A stretch of DNA of 48,000 nucleotides, from NCBI GenBank assembly GCA_030704615.1, contig JAKLZA010000279.1:1-48000 (forward strand), in the 5' to 3' direction. Below are positions 9,901 to 19,612 of this stretch, one piece after another. A program made the position numbers and the translations under genes. Origin of the DNA: Takakia lepidozioides. Its lineage: Eukaryota; Streptophyta; Takakiopsida; Takakiales; Takakiaceae. Numbering within the stretch: the stretch's first letter is position 1; the number at the start of each line of letters is the position of its first letter. Below the pieces are notes generated by a model. That model was not told where the DNA came from. It did not search any database and saw only the letters and a program-made list of their open reading frames with translations.

Positions 9901-10242
9901 ATCCTTCTCAATCAGAGATAATTTCTCTTCCATCCCTGTAACAGACTCTTCCACATTGGTATCTATCTCATCAAACTTCCTTGCTAACATCACTTCATTC
10001 TTACTTGATTGATCTTCTCCTCCAAATTTCAAGATTATGGCTACTTGAAAATCATGCCAGTTCATGGACCTTGGTTTTTGCATTCGATGCCAAGTGTCAG
10101 CCCGTGCCTTGAGATTCAGCCTTGCCGATATAAATAACTTGTGCTCGTCAAAGCTCCTCCTCTCACCATCCCTTTTCAGATTCTGGATCCAGCTGCAAAC
10201 ATCCTCATCCTTCTTTCCGTAAAATGGAATGTTAGTCACCAT
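6967..10242 (-). CDS. Gag-like/PPR chimeric protein of the non-autonomous element
   Basis: This is one uninterrupted frame of 1091 residues from ATG 10242 to TAA 6967; the frame is also open a little upstream, without an ATG. Residues 1 to about 90 look like a retrotransposon gag N-terminus (IPFYGKKDEDVCSWIQNL, then W and F residues spaced as in gag, ending FGG). The middle (about 90-650) is low in recognisable domains and rich in Cys, Glu and Lys. Residues about 675-795 are PPR-like, with VTFLCVLNACANL, IVDRYAKRGSMNAQ, VMIAGYAQHG and a second MISGYAQHG, about three to four degenerate motifs. A further piece follows near 803-825 (HVTITSTCKAYTSPESLKEGR). No CCHC knuckle, protease or polymerase is present. 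The frame nearly fills the interior and stops at the polypurine tract. I infer capture of a host PPR fragment. Whether a protein is made is unknown. Confidence 0.7.
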   Translation of the reverse strand: MVTNIPFYGKKDEDVCSWIQNLKRDGERRSFDEHKLFISARLNLKARADTWHRMQKPRSMNWHDFQVAIILKFGGEDQSSKNEVMLARKFDEIDTNVEESVTGMEEKLSLIEKDKHNRFTPVSSIDHKPIPDHKTMSRRCFREKNHTSEVPAMLPRVLNLNKTRQQVECCTACPSRQNQIRSEKNHRLGLQMGTCGMQDSGCEMLEQWESKSSRRMEFECVSSLGTNVVNVFCDVEEEILEDIFCSTESQSGVNEESAPRLQVPVQILRSSTKAHVDQDMLGEYGHSVANSPRISGTTCEVSVLRDEDDKESWADLMGWVEEECTLLAQTRKGLDQDAPLESDIKDAQLEIEQDMRKKCGTKQELEARDDCLDHDTATTPIYRNLDVINDNVQGLCGQNLLSEEEFRSRKFQLDDQCYVDGQVTAFCSSKKGHMECKERHTCGHQLGMGGVRCAQCKTKEDNEPEYKRSSEHSSKGGHTTNIAHEKDDKEDGMSKWMLVECTRDISLHDNLGSDVSPLKSPVRAKSQSVSPALETVDVDTRKLEFPPTKQRMGDLSTVHKKDLKSSHGSTLLLWKMGKLAAKFDSLREMHLGMERMHRDQKEKVGLSAEKTLVDLITFRGQPMNYAQQRVWDPGTRGHLRMLSASSSIKVKELHVLYGRQLMADAGDEGEKPKQVTFLCVLNACANLADRVKGEEVHGDSIKSGIAPDIIMETAIVDRYAKRGSMNAQHVCDNMSHRKVGPWRVMIAGYAQHGSEAQTLQLFEQMEQEGMPPNLLSWSAMISGYAQHGCEIQAQEMDGQLMWEAMKPTHVTITSTCKAYTSPESLKEGRLVEREEGRHGNQRVAHDLPPTMQMKLQPAVEDNLHAGNEAVRKVQVSMGAQVVAEIQNKEPGSNIKIGKRWFVWEGDQDLPGMNYKKRKKALSQIGLALAGGTNGQPGHCHLNKRGWTTMQAQGWSTKTVAREEGHEIGMMSCMETRWWCQFENNPARTSQTEVAMKIMSREGFPFAEGQGMTIKNNIMNGPLQDIWSRNRRGINTMYLLGVPYDPGREAARKCRLRDGANKEWVRSRRDLKPFIPPVGGQPVKVVSEDPDT

Positions 10243-10308
10243 TGCTCGCAAATCACTCTCCTATCTTGCTACACTAAATCCTACATTTCCCGGATCAAAG
10301 ACCGGCCT

Positions 10309-10320
10309 GCTCTGATACCA
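10309..10320 (-). other. Primer binding site, initiator tRNA-Met
   Basis: On the - strand the 5' LTR is followed immediately by TGGTATCAGAGC, the classic site for plant initiator methionine tRNA. This fixes the orientation of the element and the inner end of its 5' LTR. Confidence 0.92.
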
Positions 10321-10851
10321 AAAGAAGGGGCGTGAATCCCCTTCTGGTTAATCCTAAATCTGTACTCCTCCTACTCGTCCCTGTTGAAGTATCAGGGCAA
10401 AGGAAAGGAGCGTTCTCTTTTCTGTCCAACCATCGTCATGAGGCTATATGGGTTTTTCCTTCAGGTTCGTTCGTGATCAGAGTTTGCGGAATCCTCATCC
10501 ACGCCGCAGCGGAAGAGAAGACATGGATGGGAGTCTTTGGTTTGTTCTTGCCCTCGGTTCTACTTCTATGCAACAGCCTGGCCCTATGCTCACTGCGCCA
10601 ACAGTGTTGGCGTGATCTTTTATGTGATGCAAGCAGCCCAATGGCAGCGGTGAATACGACCCTTAATGTGAACCCCCTTGAGCAGTGACATGTCGGAAAT
10701 CCCTTTTTGTAATGGTGACACAGATTTAGAGGGAGACAGCTCAGATCTTCATAAACTGCAGGGGCACTGGTTTTCCTTCAGGATTCATGCTTTCTTCATC
10801 TCAATCTCCCCAAGTTGGCCATCCCCCCATCAACCCTTTTTGCTGAGCAGC

Positions 10852-10854
<3 letters not shown>

Positions 10855-10887
<33 letters not shown>
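10855..10887. repeat. CT microsatellite in the 5' LTR
   Basis: A run of CT units at the same LTR position as 5246-5277, differing slightly in length. Confidence 0.9.
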
Positions 10888-10890
<3 letters not shown>

Positions 10891-12444
10891 TTTTCTCGTC
10901 TGTTTCTCTATCTCTGTCTATGTCTACAGGCTCCTTACTTCTTCACATACAGCCCATCTATCACGTAATGCAAATGCACACTCCGCCAGGCATCCAGTGC
11001 AGCCAGCCATGAAGTCATCCTTGGTCTCACAAGGCAAAACCATCCCTTTCATCAGTCTCTCTATCTCTCTCTCTCTCTCTTCTCTCCGTCAATACTCAAC
11101 CCTTCACACTACCCCTTTCTTTTAAAAGATCCCATTTCCCAAAACAGCTCTCATCCCTTCTTCAGATTCAACCTGAATACCCAACATCTCTCTTTTCCTT
11201 TCAACAAAAGGGCTTAAGTCGTTCATATCCTGATACAATGCTGAAATCACACCTTATCCCTTTTGTGTTTTCATACAGTTCCAGCTAACCCTCAGTTATC
11301 TCTCCAAGCAAACAAGCTATATCTACATTGGGTCCAGTGTATCACTACCCCCCCCCGCAGCATTGTGTGCAGGTTTACAACACTGAAACAAGAACAAGAA
11401 TGAAGACAACAGTGACCATTCTGTTTTCTGTGACAACAGTCTCTCTCTCTCTCTCTTCACTCATTTTTCTTACTGACACTACGACGGCAGGTGTATCCAT
11501 TCCTTCCATGTTCTGGTTTGAAGTCCAGAGTCTCCATTCCATTTCCAAAAACCTTTCCTCTATCACATGTCTCCACCCTTTCCTTTCAACAACCAGGGCA
11601 GTCCTAAATCTACCAAAAGCGATTTCTAAGTCCACCCCAAAGAAGAAGCCCACAGTCTACCAACTTATCTGTTTTTATCCTCCAGTGAAGCGGTGGGTCA
11701 GCCTGCCGAGATGGCACCTCACCATCGCCTGTCAGCAGCCACCACAACCTTTTCTCCTTGTCTTGATTCCAGAGTTTATCATGCCATGATGTCTCCTCAT
11801 CATCCTATGGAGCATCCTGTGGTTTGCCAACTAAATTGCTCTATTCTTCTATGCATGTAGCTCTTTAAGAACTGAAATGGACCTATAGCAAGAAGACAAA
11901 AAGGCAGCTAGAAGCCTGATTACAGATAACCTGTGTTGCCATCCAGCCAGCACTCCACATGCCTTATCACCTCCATTGATTGTGCTCAGATTCTCTTCCT
12001 TGTGCTTCTGGCAGGTGGCCGTTCTCCTTGCTTGCTCATCTGCCCATAACTGTCATCTTCAAGACAGTGGCGGCAGCGGTGGTGCGCCGCTCTCCTTACA
12101 TGCTCCTATCTCCATGAATTGATCATCACAACGAGAAAGACGGCACCGCTTCCCTTTACACAGAATACCAAGCAGAGGCACTTAATGCTGCCCTCTAAAC
12201 CAAGCGAAGTCCCACAGCGCAGGTACAACCTCTCAACACAGACTGCCCTGTCAACACCACAGCTCGCGGCAGCTGCTACGAATCGCCCGTCACCTTCCTC
12301 TTCGTTTTTTCTTCCTCGCGGATTTTAGGTTGAGCATCAATGACGAAAACGTTCATCGCATGGATGAAAAATGCATGGTCACGACTTAGCCATTTTTATT
12401 TTGGCAACGCATGAGTACAGTATGCCCACAAAATTACCTGTATG

Positions 12445-12460
12445 GAGGGATATATCCCTC
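12445..12460. repeat. 16-base perfect palindrome in the 5' LTR
   Basis: Exact copy of the GAGGGATATATCCCTC palindrome, about 95 bases inside the U3 start of the LTR whose promoter would drive the gag/PPR frame. Confidence 0.6.
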
Positions 12461-12553
12461 TTGCAGTTGGTATGAGGGCCCTCCCATTATAGTGATGCAG
12501 GGTCTTAACGGTGAAGCCAAAATGTAATGTCACTCCCCTGCATTCACACTACA

Positions 12554-12628
12554 AGAGATTTCCAACTCTTCTATCTTGGAGTTTCCGCCTCGGATAGCGA
12601 AGGGATGGGTGAGTAAAGCCGCGCGACA
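12554..12628 (+). repeat. LTR remnant of E2
   Basis: The last 75 bases of the LTR (AGAGATTTCC to GACA), equivalent to 480-555 of E1 and 24277-24352 of the next LTR. The rest of this LTR is missing at the border with the - strand element. Confidence 0.9.
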
Positions 12629-12630
12629 TT

Positions 12631-12649
12631 TGGCGACCATACTGGGGAC
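12631..12649 (+). other. Primer binding site of E2 (tRNA-Arg-like)
   Basis: Same 19-base sequence as in E1, two bases after the LTR end. Confidence 0.7.
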
Positions 12650-13239
12650 CTGGGACATGAACAACCAGATGTGACAGGCATCTGGTGGGATCATGGTGGT
12701 TGGACCATTAGGATTTGAAGTGAATCAAATTCCCTGTGGAACGAAGGAAGAAAGATTGTCCAAACAATTCTTTCAAAGGTTCTTGGAATTGCCAGACGGA
12801 TGTAAAGAAAATATTCTTAAACGAGTGCATGATGCTGATCCAGAATGGGGTCTGGAGAAAGGAGTGATAAAGATTTATCAGGTAGCCTGTAGAGGAAGAG
12901 CACGTTGGTTACCAACATTAGTTTATGTGATAGCGTTGCTATCCATTAAACGAGTAGAGTTTGAAGGCTGGGAAGAAGAAAGGTGAATGTTTATACTATA
13001 TGCATGAAGAGCTTGTACTGGTAAAGAATTGGATTCCAAAGGATATTTTGTGGATCAAACTCACACCAAGAACAGCTTTTCAGACTTGTTTGCCATATGG
13101 TTATATGGTAACGGAGACTTCAAGTATAGCCAAGGGTGCATTGAAGCTTGAAAGAAATCCAGGCATATACGAGAGATATTACAGAAGAGTTTTGGTTATT
13201 GCCACATTAAAAGAAATGAAAGACATGGGACATGAGTGA
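12650..13239 (+). pseudogene. ORF1 of E2, frameshifted
   Basis: This is the same unidentified protein as in E1. It is broken by a change near 12709 (GGATTTGAAG instead of AAAGAATTTGAAG) and by one-base losses near 12976 and 12998. E2 lacks two bases after YYRR, so its frame continues to MKDMGHE and ends with TGA at 13239. That overlaps the gag ATG at 13232 by eight bases. In E1, E3 and E4 the frame ends earlier, at LLPH, so the overlap may be particular to this copy. Confidence 0.55.
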
Positions 13240-15153
13240 TGAAAGAGAAGCTAGACGACAAAGATATTCATCAAAAGAGAAAGCTATCTGAAAGCTAATT
13301 ATCCATATCTTTGGGAGAGAGGAATAGACATAGGGGAATCATCTGGACTCTCACACCATCAAGATCAAAAAGTGCATCACCTATACCGGAAGAACTAGAG
13401 TTGGATGCCACTCCTTCTGTTTCTTTGCAAGAATTTAAGGGAATTGGTACAGGAAGAAGATCAATCACGAGGTGAAAGATCTGAGGTACATCCTTGGATA
13501 AAAGACTTGACAAAAATCTTTGATAAGAGTTGGCATGGAACACCAAAAGCAGGAACTCCAGTTTCTGAAGCAGAAGATGAAGAAGGAGATGAGGATGTGG
13601 CAGAGCCAACGGAGAGTTCAGACTCTCCAACACCATTACAGTTGAGTTACATGAGTGAAGAAGAAACCCAAGGGCAGAACTTGGAGGATGAAAACAGAGA
13701 GAAGAAATTGGAAGAGGAAGAATATGAAGAATTACCCAACAGCTGAGGTTGAGACTACAACCAGGACATCCCAACCCGTTGGACCTGGATCAAGTGGAGC
13801 ACTTGGATCACAGGCCAACGAAGGTGTCGGCTCAGGGGGATCAGGCGGGCTGCCTGGATCTGGCTCTGGGGGGACAGGGAGTGTGGGAAGTAGTGCAACT
13901 GAAGCTGGGAATACTGTGAATATCGTGGGCCAGAAGCAGGGAGTGCTCAAGGGCCACCACTTGGTGGAAGATCCACCACAAAAACAAGGTCCAGAAGGAC
14001 CAGCACCAGCAAGGGTGCCAGCACCTGTCAGTGGGCAGAAGGTAGGGCCACAGATGGCGTTACAACCAACACGGCAAAACCACCCTTTCCAATATATTCA
14101 GGAAAAGGGGATCCCGATGTACACATTAGCCAATTTGAGCACATGTGTATAGTGAACAATGAGAATGGCGATGATGCCAAGATGAGACTGTTTCCTTGTT
14201 CACTTATCAAGAAAGCAAGTGAATGGTATGCAAGATTCCCTGATAATCATTTCCTAACCTGGAATGGCTTGAATACAGCATTTCGAAATAGGTTCAGGAC
14301 AAGTAAAACTGAGGATGAAGTGTATGGAAGTTTACAACAGCTGAAGCAGAAGAAGCATGAAACTGTTGAAGAGTATGGAGAAGATGGAATTGATGATGAA
14401 AAAGCTGGCTGCAGTACCAGCACCCGGTTTACAGAAGACTTGGTTTGTGAGTGGACTAAGACCAGAGTTGCAGAAGAAAGTGGATATGTTACCCCATAAT
14501 ACAGTGGAGGAGGCATTTGAAACTGCAAACAGAATTGAGCAATTGGGAATGCTCAGGAGAGAGAAAAAGAAGATGAGGACTCTGAAGATGAGTCAGATGA
14601 AGAAAGAGCAAGAACTAAAAAGAAAGAGTAAGAGAAAGGAAAAGTTGAAGAGGGATAACTATGAGAAAGATTGGAAGAAATCTTGAAGAAGTATGCCACA
14701 GAGGCTGCAACACATTGGAGGAAGGGTGTATGGTGTGCAAAGTGCCAGAATGAAGGCCATACCACTACAGAATGCCACATGAAGGAGAAACACTGTACTA
14801 TCTGTAAAATGGATAACCATTCTACTGAGAATTGTTACTACAACAGAAGGACAGCTGCAAGAGAACCTAGGCAAGTGAGGGTGCATCAGGTGCAGCCCCA
14901 GCCAAGAAGAAGCAATGATCAGGACCACTATGGTAGGTCTGGTGGTTATAACAATGGCATGGAAGGGAGAGGTAATTCAAGAGGGAATTACCAAGGAAAT
15001 TCCAGAGGCAACTATCAGGGTAATCCAAGGGGGAATTACCAGCCCGGGAATCAGGATTATAGAAATAATCCAAGACCAGACCAAGGGCGAGGACCCAATG
15101 GTGAAGAGCTATGTTACTATTGTAATCAGCCAGGACATCGCAAGGCAGCCTGT
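13232..15153 (+). pseudogene. gag: gag of E2, multiply frameshifted
   Basis: Same domain order as E1: acidic region (13440-13735), Gly/Ser-rich linker, gag core (about 14090-14550), two CCHC knuckles (14734-14835), RGNYQGN repeats (about 14970-15050) and a third knuckle (15112-15153). The knuckle part is open in frame 14671-15363. Losses relative to E3/E4 occur near 13432, 13735, 13928, 13987, 14073, 14375, 14569 and 14668. The one at 14073 is also in E1, so it is inherited rather than a reading error. The three-knuckle Gag is larger than the one- or two-knuckle Gag usual in plant elements. Confidence 0.85.
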
Positions 15154-16646
15154 TCATTCTGGATAAGACACCAGAATGAGATGAGAGCTCCTGTGAATGA
15201 GGGCCCAGTGGTGGCAGCTCACATGGTTAGGCCATGTGTTGTACCAGAAGTAAGTACAATGATAGTAACAAGAAGTAAAGCCAAACTAATACCTCCAGTA
15301 GAAGAGGAGAAGATGAGACTGGAAGTGGCAATGATGCCTGAAGATGAAGACTTGGAAAGATGAGAAGGAACTGCACAAGGAAGTGGCAGATACTATAAGG
15401 GAAATGCAAAAGAGTACTGATATTCCTGTGGCAGATTCCTCTGATTCGGATGGAGAAAAGAGGGAGTGAGGAAGAAAGGAAAAAAGAAGATGCAGACATG
15501 CAAAGTAATGAAGAGACTTTGGCTGAAGTAATATGTCAGACCAAAGCAGAAATTACCATTGGACAGCTATTAGCTGTGGCACCTTATTGTAGGCACAGGC
15601 TGTATCAGGCAATCAATCGAATTGCCCAAGAGACAGGAAACACAGACCTGAACAGCAAGGTGACCAGTTATAATGTGAAGCCGGAAGGGCGAGAACCAGT
15701 CATGGACTTTGATGATTCTATGCCAGTAATCCAATTGAGAATTGGAAGCACAGAACTAACTGATGTACTGATAGATGGTGGTTCTGGAGTAAATATCATG
15801 ACAGACCAATTAAGGAAGAAGCTTGGTCTAAGTAACATGAAACCAGCCCCATTTACAGTAAAATGGCAGATCAAAGAAGTGTACAGCCATTGGGATTAAT
15901 AAGAGGAGTTAAGATACAGATACAGAAAATGATCTTTATGATCACAGTAACTGTATTAAAAATGGATGAAGTCATGGAGGCTTACTCCTTATTATTGGGA
16001 CGTCCGTGGCTGAAACAGGCCAGGGTATTCCATGACTGGAATTCTCAGTTACTAACTGTGCATAATGGGATGCACGAGATACAAATTACCACAAAGAAAT
16101 CTAGTAGATTACCTGCTACAAGAAGACCTCGAGGAGTCAGAGAGTATGACTGGAGGGGAGGACTGGATGAGGAGCAGGAAGCTACCCTATTTGCTGCACA
16201 CCCAGAGTGGGAGCAGGTTGCAGAGATGCGGCTGGAAAGCCTAAGTTGTTTGAGAGGTATCTGCTGTGGTGTAGTGACAGCAACACCAACTGAAGAGAAA
16301 CCAGCATTTACCCATCACATTTCTATGAAGAAAGAGAAGGAGAAATAGAAATCCTAGAAGAACCAGCCACTGTGAGCTTACAGGATGAAGTGGTGACTGG
16401 TTGGACAATCACAGCTGATGAGCAGGTGAGAGAAGTAAATGTGGGAACTCAGGAGGAACCGAGGATGGTGAAAGTAGGAGCTGATTTGGAGCCGGAATTC
16501 TTCGAAGAAGCTAAAAGCTTGTTCATCAAATACAGAGATGTATTTGCTTGGAGCTATGAGGATCTAAAAGGGATACCACCTGAAGTCTGTCAGCATAAAA
16601 TTGAACTGGAACCAGGGTCAGTACAATCAAGCAGGCGAGGTATAGA
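15154..16646 (+). pseudogene. pro: Protease region of E2, frameshifted
   Basis: A retropepsin-like aspartic protease that would cleave the polyprotein. The motif VLIDGGSGVNIM has its Asp at 15774-15776, with LLLGRPWL near 15995. DGGSG replaces the commoner D(T/S)G(A/S). One base is missing near 15862 just after the active site, so the frame changes between 15450-15899 and 15863-16348. Another loss near 16292 precedes the acidic spacer. The stretch up to the reverse transcriptase start (FAWSYEDLKGIPP) is open in 16372-16650. One base is missing near 16625. Confidence 0.85.
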
Positions 16647-19484
16647 ATGAATCCCAACTACGCACAGAAGGTTGGAGAAGAGATAAAGAAGTTGGCTGAG
16701 GCTAAGTTTATATACCCAATAGAGTATACAACTTGGTTGTCACCCATTGTTATAGTTCCCAAGAAGAATGGCAAACTAAGAGTATGTGTGAACTATAAGA
16801 AGCTGAATGCTTGTACGAAGAAAGATCCTTTCCCTTTGCCATTCACAGAAGCAGTATTAGACACTGTGGCAGGCCATGAGATGTACTCATTCATGGATGG
16901 CTTCAGTGGTTATAATCAAGTGCAAGTGGCAGAAGAAGACCAAGGGAAAACAGCTTTCATCACAGACTGGGGGGCTTATGCATACAAAGTCATGCCCTTT
17001 GGACTTTGTAATGCACCAGCGACCTTTCAGAGAGTGATAAGTGAATCTTTTCAAGAGTATCTGGATGATTTCATGCAGGTGTTTTTGGATGATTTCAGTG
17101 TGTACAGCTCTAAGAATGAGCACTTGCATAAATTGGAGTTATGCCTGGCCAGATGCAGGATGAGAGGTCTGGGCTTGAACCCAGAGAAGTGTACTTTCTG
17201 TGTGAACTCAGGGGTGCTTCTGGGACACATTGTGTGTAAGAAGGGACTCCTTGTGGATCCCAGGAAGACAGAGTCCATTAAAGCCTCTCCACCACCAGTG
17301 AATGTTAAGAGTTTAAGGAGATTCCTTGGGCAAACCAGTTATTACAGAAGATTTGTCAAAAGGTATGCACAAATAGCAGCACCATTGAGCAAGCTTCTGA
17401 AGAAAGATGCAGTGTTTGCATGGACAGCTGAATGTCAACAGGCGTTTGAGGAACTTACACTGTCAGTAACAACTACACCTGTGCTGATTAACCCTCACTG
17501 GCATGTAGTATTTCATGTTCACTGCGATGCATCAGGAGAAGCGTTGGGAGCGGTGTTAGCCCAGAATGTTACAGGGAATATAGATTCACCTGTGTACTAT
17601 GCTAGCCGGTTGATGAACAGTGCTGAGAGGAACTATAGCACAACGGAAAGAGAAGCATTGGCAATGATCTATGCAGTGAAGAAATTCAGGCATTACCTAT
17701 TGGGAAGAAAGTTTATGTTTTATGTGGATCACCAGGCTCTGATATATCTGGTGAACAAACCTTTGATAAGTGGAAGGATAGCGAGGTGGTTAATAATCTT
17801 GCATGAGTTTGAGTTCGAGGTTATTTACAAGCCTGGCCGTTTGCATCTTGTGGCAGATCATTTGTCACGACTAACAACAGGAGAGGCCGCCACAGGAGTG
17901 GACGATCAGTTACCTGATGCGAGTTTATTTGTAATGGAGGTGCAAGGAAGTGCAGATGAATGGTTAGATTGGCAGTGGCCAATCAGATACTACCTTGCTC
18001 ATGGTCAGTGCCCACCTAGTTATGGTAAGGAGCAGAGGAAGAGAATCGCTATCAAAGCTTTACCTTATACTATGGTAGGAAGCAGAATGTATAAGTTAGG
18101 ACCTGATGGAGTACTAAAACGATGCTTGTACCACCATGAAGTAAATAAAGTCTTGGAGGAAGTTCATAAAGGAGTGGCTGGAGGTCATTTTGGAGAAGAG
18201 ACTACCAGTAGAAATATACTACTCGCAGGATACTGGTGGCCTACTTTGTTCAAAGATGTACATGAGTATTGTCAGAAGTGTGATGAATGTCAGAGGCTAG
18301 GACCTTTGCAGAGATCTGGAAGAATGGCCTTGCATCCTACAATGCCTACGGAACCATTTCAGAAATGGGGACTAGACTTTGTTGGACCAATTAATCCACC
18401 ATCCAAGAATACACGAAACAGGTACATAATTACAGCCACTGATTATACTACAAAGTGGGTGGAAGCTAAAGCTTTGAGGGACAACACAGCCAAGTCCACA
18501 GCAAGGTTCCTGTACGAGAACATACTTACACGATTTGGATGTCCCTTAGAATTTATCAGTGATCAAGGAAGTCACTTCATGAATGAGACCATTGAGTTAT
18601 TGACTAAAGAGTTTATGATTGTGCATAGAAAGAGTACAACATATTACCCACAGGGTAATGGGCAGGCAGAGGCTACCAACAAAATACTATGTACTATCTT
18701 GGCTAAGATAGTCAATGCAAACAGAACGGATTGGGATACAAAGCTGCTGACAGCTTTGGTCATACAGGACTTCATATAAAGTCACCACTAAGTATACACC
18801 ATTCCAATTAGTTTATGGTATGGAAGCCTTACTTCCAGTGGAATTCCTGTTACCTACCATGAGAACGGAGTGGGGAAAAAGAATGGAATTGCAAGACTCC
18901 ATCAAGGTCAGGAAACATGAATTATACCATGTGGAAGAAGTACGTGCTGATGCAGCTGATAATATGACCAGATTCAGATGAAGCGAAAGGAACAGTTTGA
19001 TGAAGGCAAGTTAAAGACTTTTAAGACGGGGGATTTGGTTCTATGGTTGCAGAAGAAAGGAAAGATTCAAGCTTCTAAGCTTAAATCACCATGGAAAGGA
19101 CCTTATGTCATACAAAAGATGTATGATAACAACACAGCCATGTTACAAACCATTAACAAAGAAATGCTGGGAAGAGTCAATGCAAATAAGTTGAAGGGGT
19201 ACAGTGGTATCCATGACAAACCCCTGCAGCATGATTTGCATGTTGAACCGCAAGAGCAGTCACGGGCTGCACCAGTGTTACGAACGGAGTATGGAACACT
19301 TGTCGCTAGGCCCAGTATATATGACCGGGTGGGCAAAACGACACAGCCTATCACAGCCATTCACAGCCCATCACACACAGCCTATCACAATCACGTGACA
19401 CAGCCTATCACAGCAGCGCACAGCCTATCACAGGGCCTATCACAGCGTAACCAGTATGACACAGCGCTCAACACAGCCTACTAA
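16647..19484 (+). pseudogene. pol: Reverse transcriptase, RNase H and integrase of E2
   Basis: The open frame 16647-18779 (710 residues) covers reverse transcriptase, RNase H and most of integrase. Reverse transcriptase shows LRVCVNYKKLN, MPFGLCNAPATFQ and the catalytic VFLDDFSVYS (FLDD codons 17082-17093). RNase H shows HCDASGEALGAVL, TEREALAMIYA and the DH pair in FYVDHQAL. One RNase H domain is present; I see no second, archaeal-type one. Integrase has an HHCC-type finger (HKGVAGGHFG, CQKCDEC) and the triad Asp 18375, Asp 18561, Glu 18669, spaced D,D(35)E. A two-base loss near 18756 and a one-base loss near 18974 break the C-terminus, which continues with the GPY-type KSPWKGPYVI (about 19087-19116) and the repeat tail. 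No chromodomain is seen. Confidence 0.9.
19340..19483 (+). repeat. Coding minisatellite at the pol 3' end, E2
   Basis: About 144 bases of degenerate ACACAGCCTATCACAGC units, with irregular spacing in this copy. It encodes the C-terminal tail after the integrase GPY region. E3 has about 127 bases and E4 about 272, so the array is length-variable. Confidence 0.85.
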
Positions 19485-19612
19485 AGTTACACGATCCATA
19501 GAATCAGTGACAAGTGGACACATAAAAACTTCAGGAAAATGGCTGAAGGAAGAAGAAACGGAAATTATTTAAAAATAGACACGTGGGGTCAGGGTGCGAC
19601 ACACAGCAGAGA

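Larger units (their letters stand above)
4703..12553 (-). mobile_element. Non-autonomous LTR retrotransposon carrying a gag/PPR fusion frame
   Basis: This is a complete-looking LTR element on the - strand. It has a 5' LTR (10321-12553), an initiator-Met primer site, one long frame, a purine-rich tract and a 3' LTR (4703-6946). The interior is only 3374 bases and has no protease, reverse transcriptase or integrase, so it would need enzymes from another element. The two LTRs differ only by a handful of indels, mostly in homopolymers and the CT tract, which suggests a recent insertion. The outer ends form an 11-base inverted repeat, TGTAGTGTGAA and TTCACACTACA. The flanks do not form a target-site duplication: AGTTC lies on the left (4698-4702) and AGAGA on the right (12554-12558). 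The left flank is E1 pol and the right flank is mid-LTR. Confidence 0.9.
10321..12553 (-). repeat. 5' LTR of the non-autonomous element
   Basis: This is a 2233-base direct repeat of 4703-6946. Its outer end carries the TGTAGTGTGAA start. At its inner end it abuts the primer site directly and lacks the last 11 bases (TTCACACTACA) that finish the other LTR. The palindrome recurs at 12445-12460. Confidence 0.9.

Noticed and set aside
4703-12553. DNA transposon, because of the 11-base inverted ends
   Set aside because: The 2.2 kb direct repeats, the initiator-Met primer site and the purine tract identify an LTR retrotransposon. Inverted LTR ends explain the termini.
13232-13239. Conserved ORF1/gag overlap as a programmed frameshift site
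   Set aside because: Only E2 shows it. In E1, E3 and E4 ORF1 ends earlier, so it is probably produced by an indel in E2.
16647-18779. Second (archaeal-type) RNase H typical of Tat elements
   Set aside because: The sequence passes from the single RNase H directly to the linker before the integrase finger. No second DG(S/A)-type RNase H block is visible.
18978-19484. Chromodomain at the integrase end
   Set aside because: After the GPY-type region there is only a polar stretch and the minisatellite tail; no aromatic-cage pattern.
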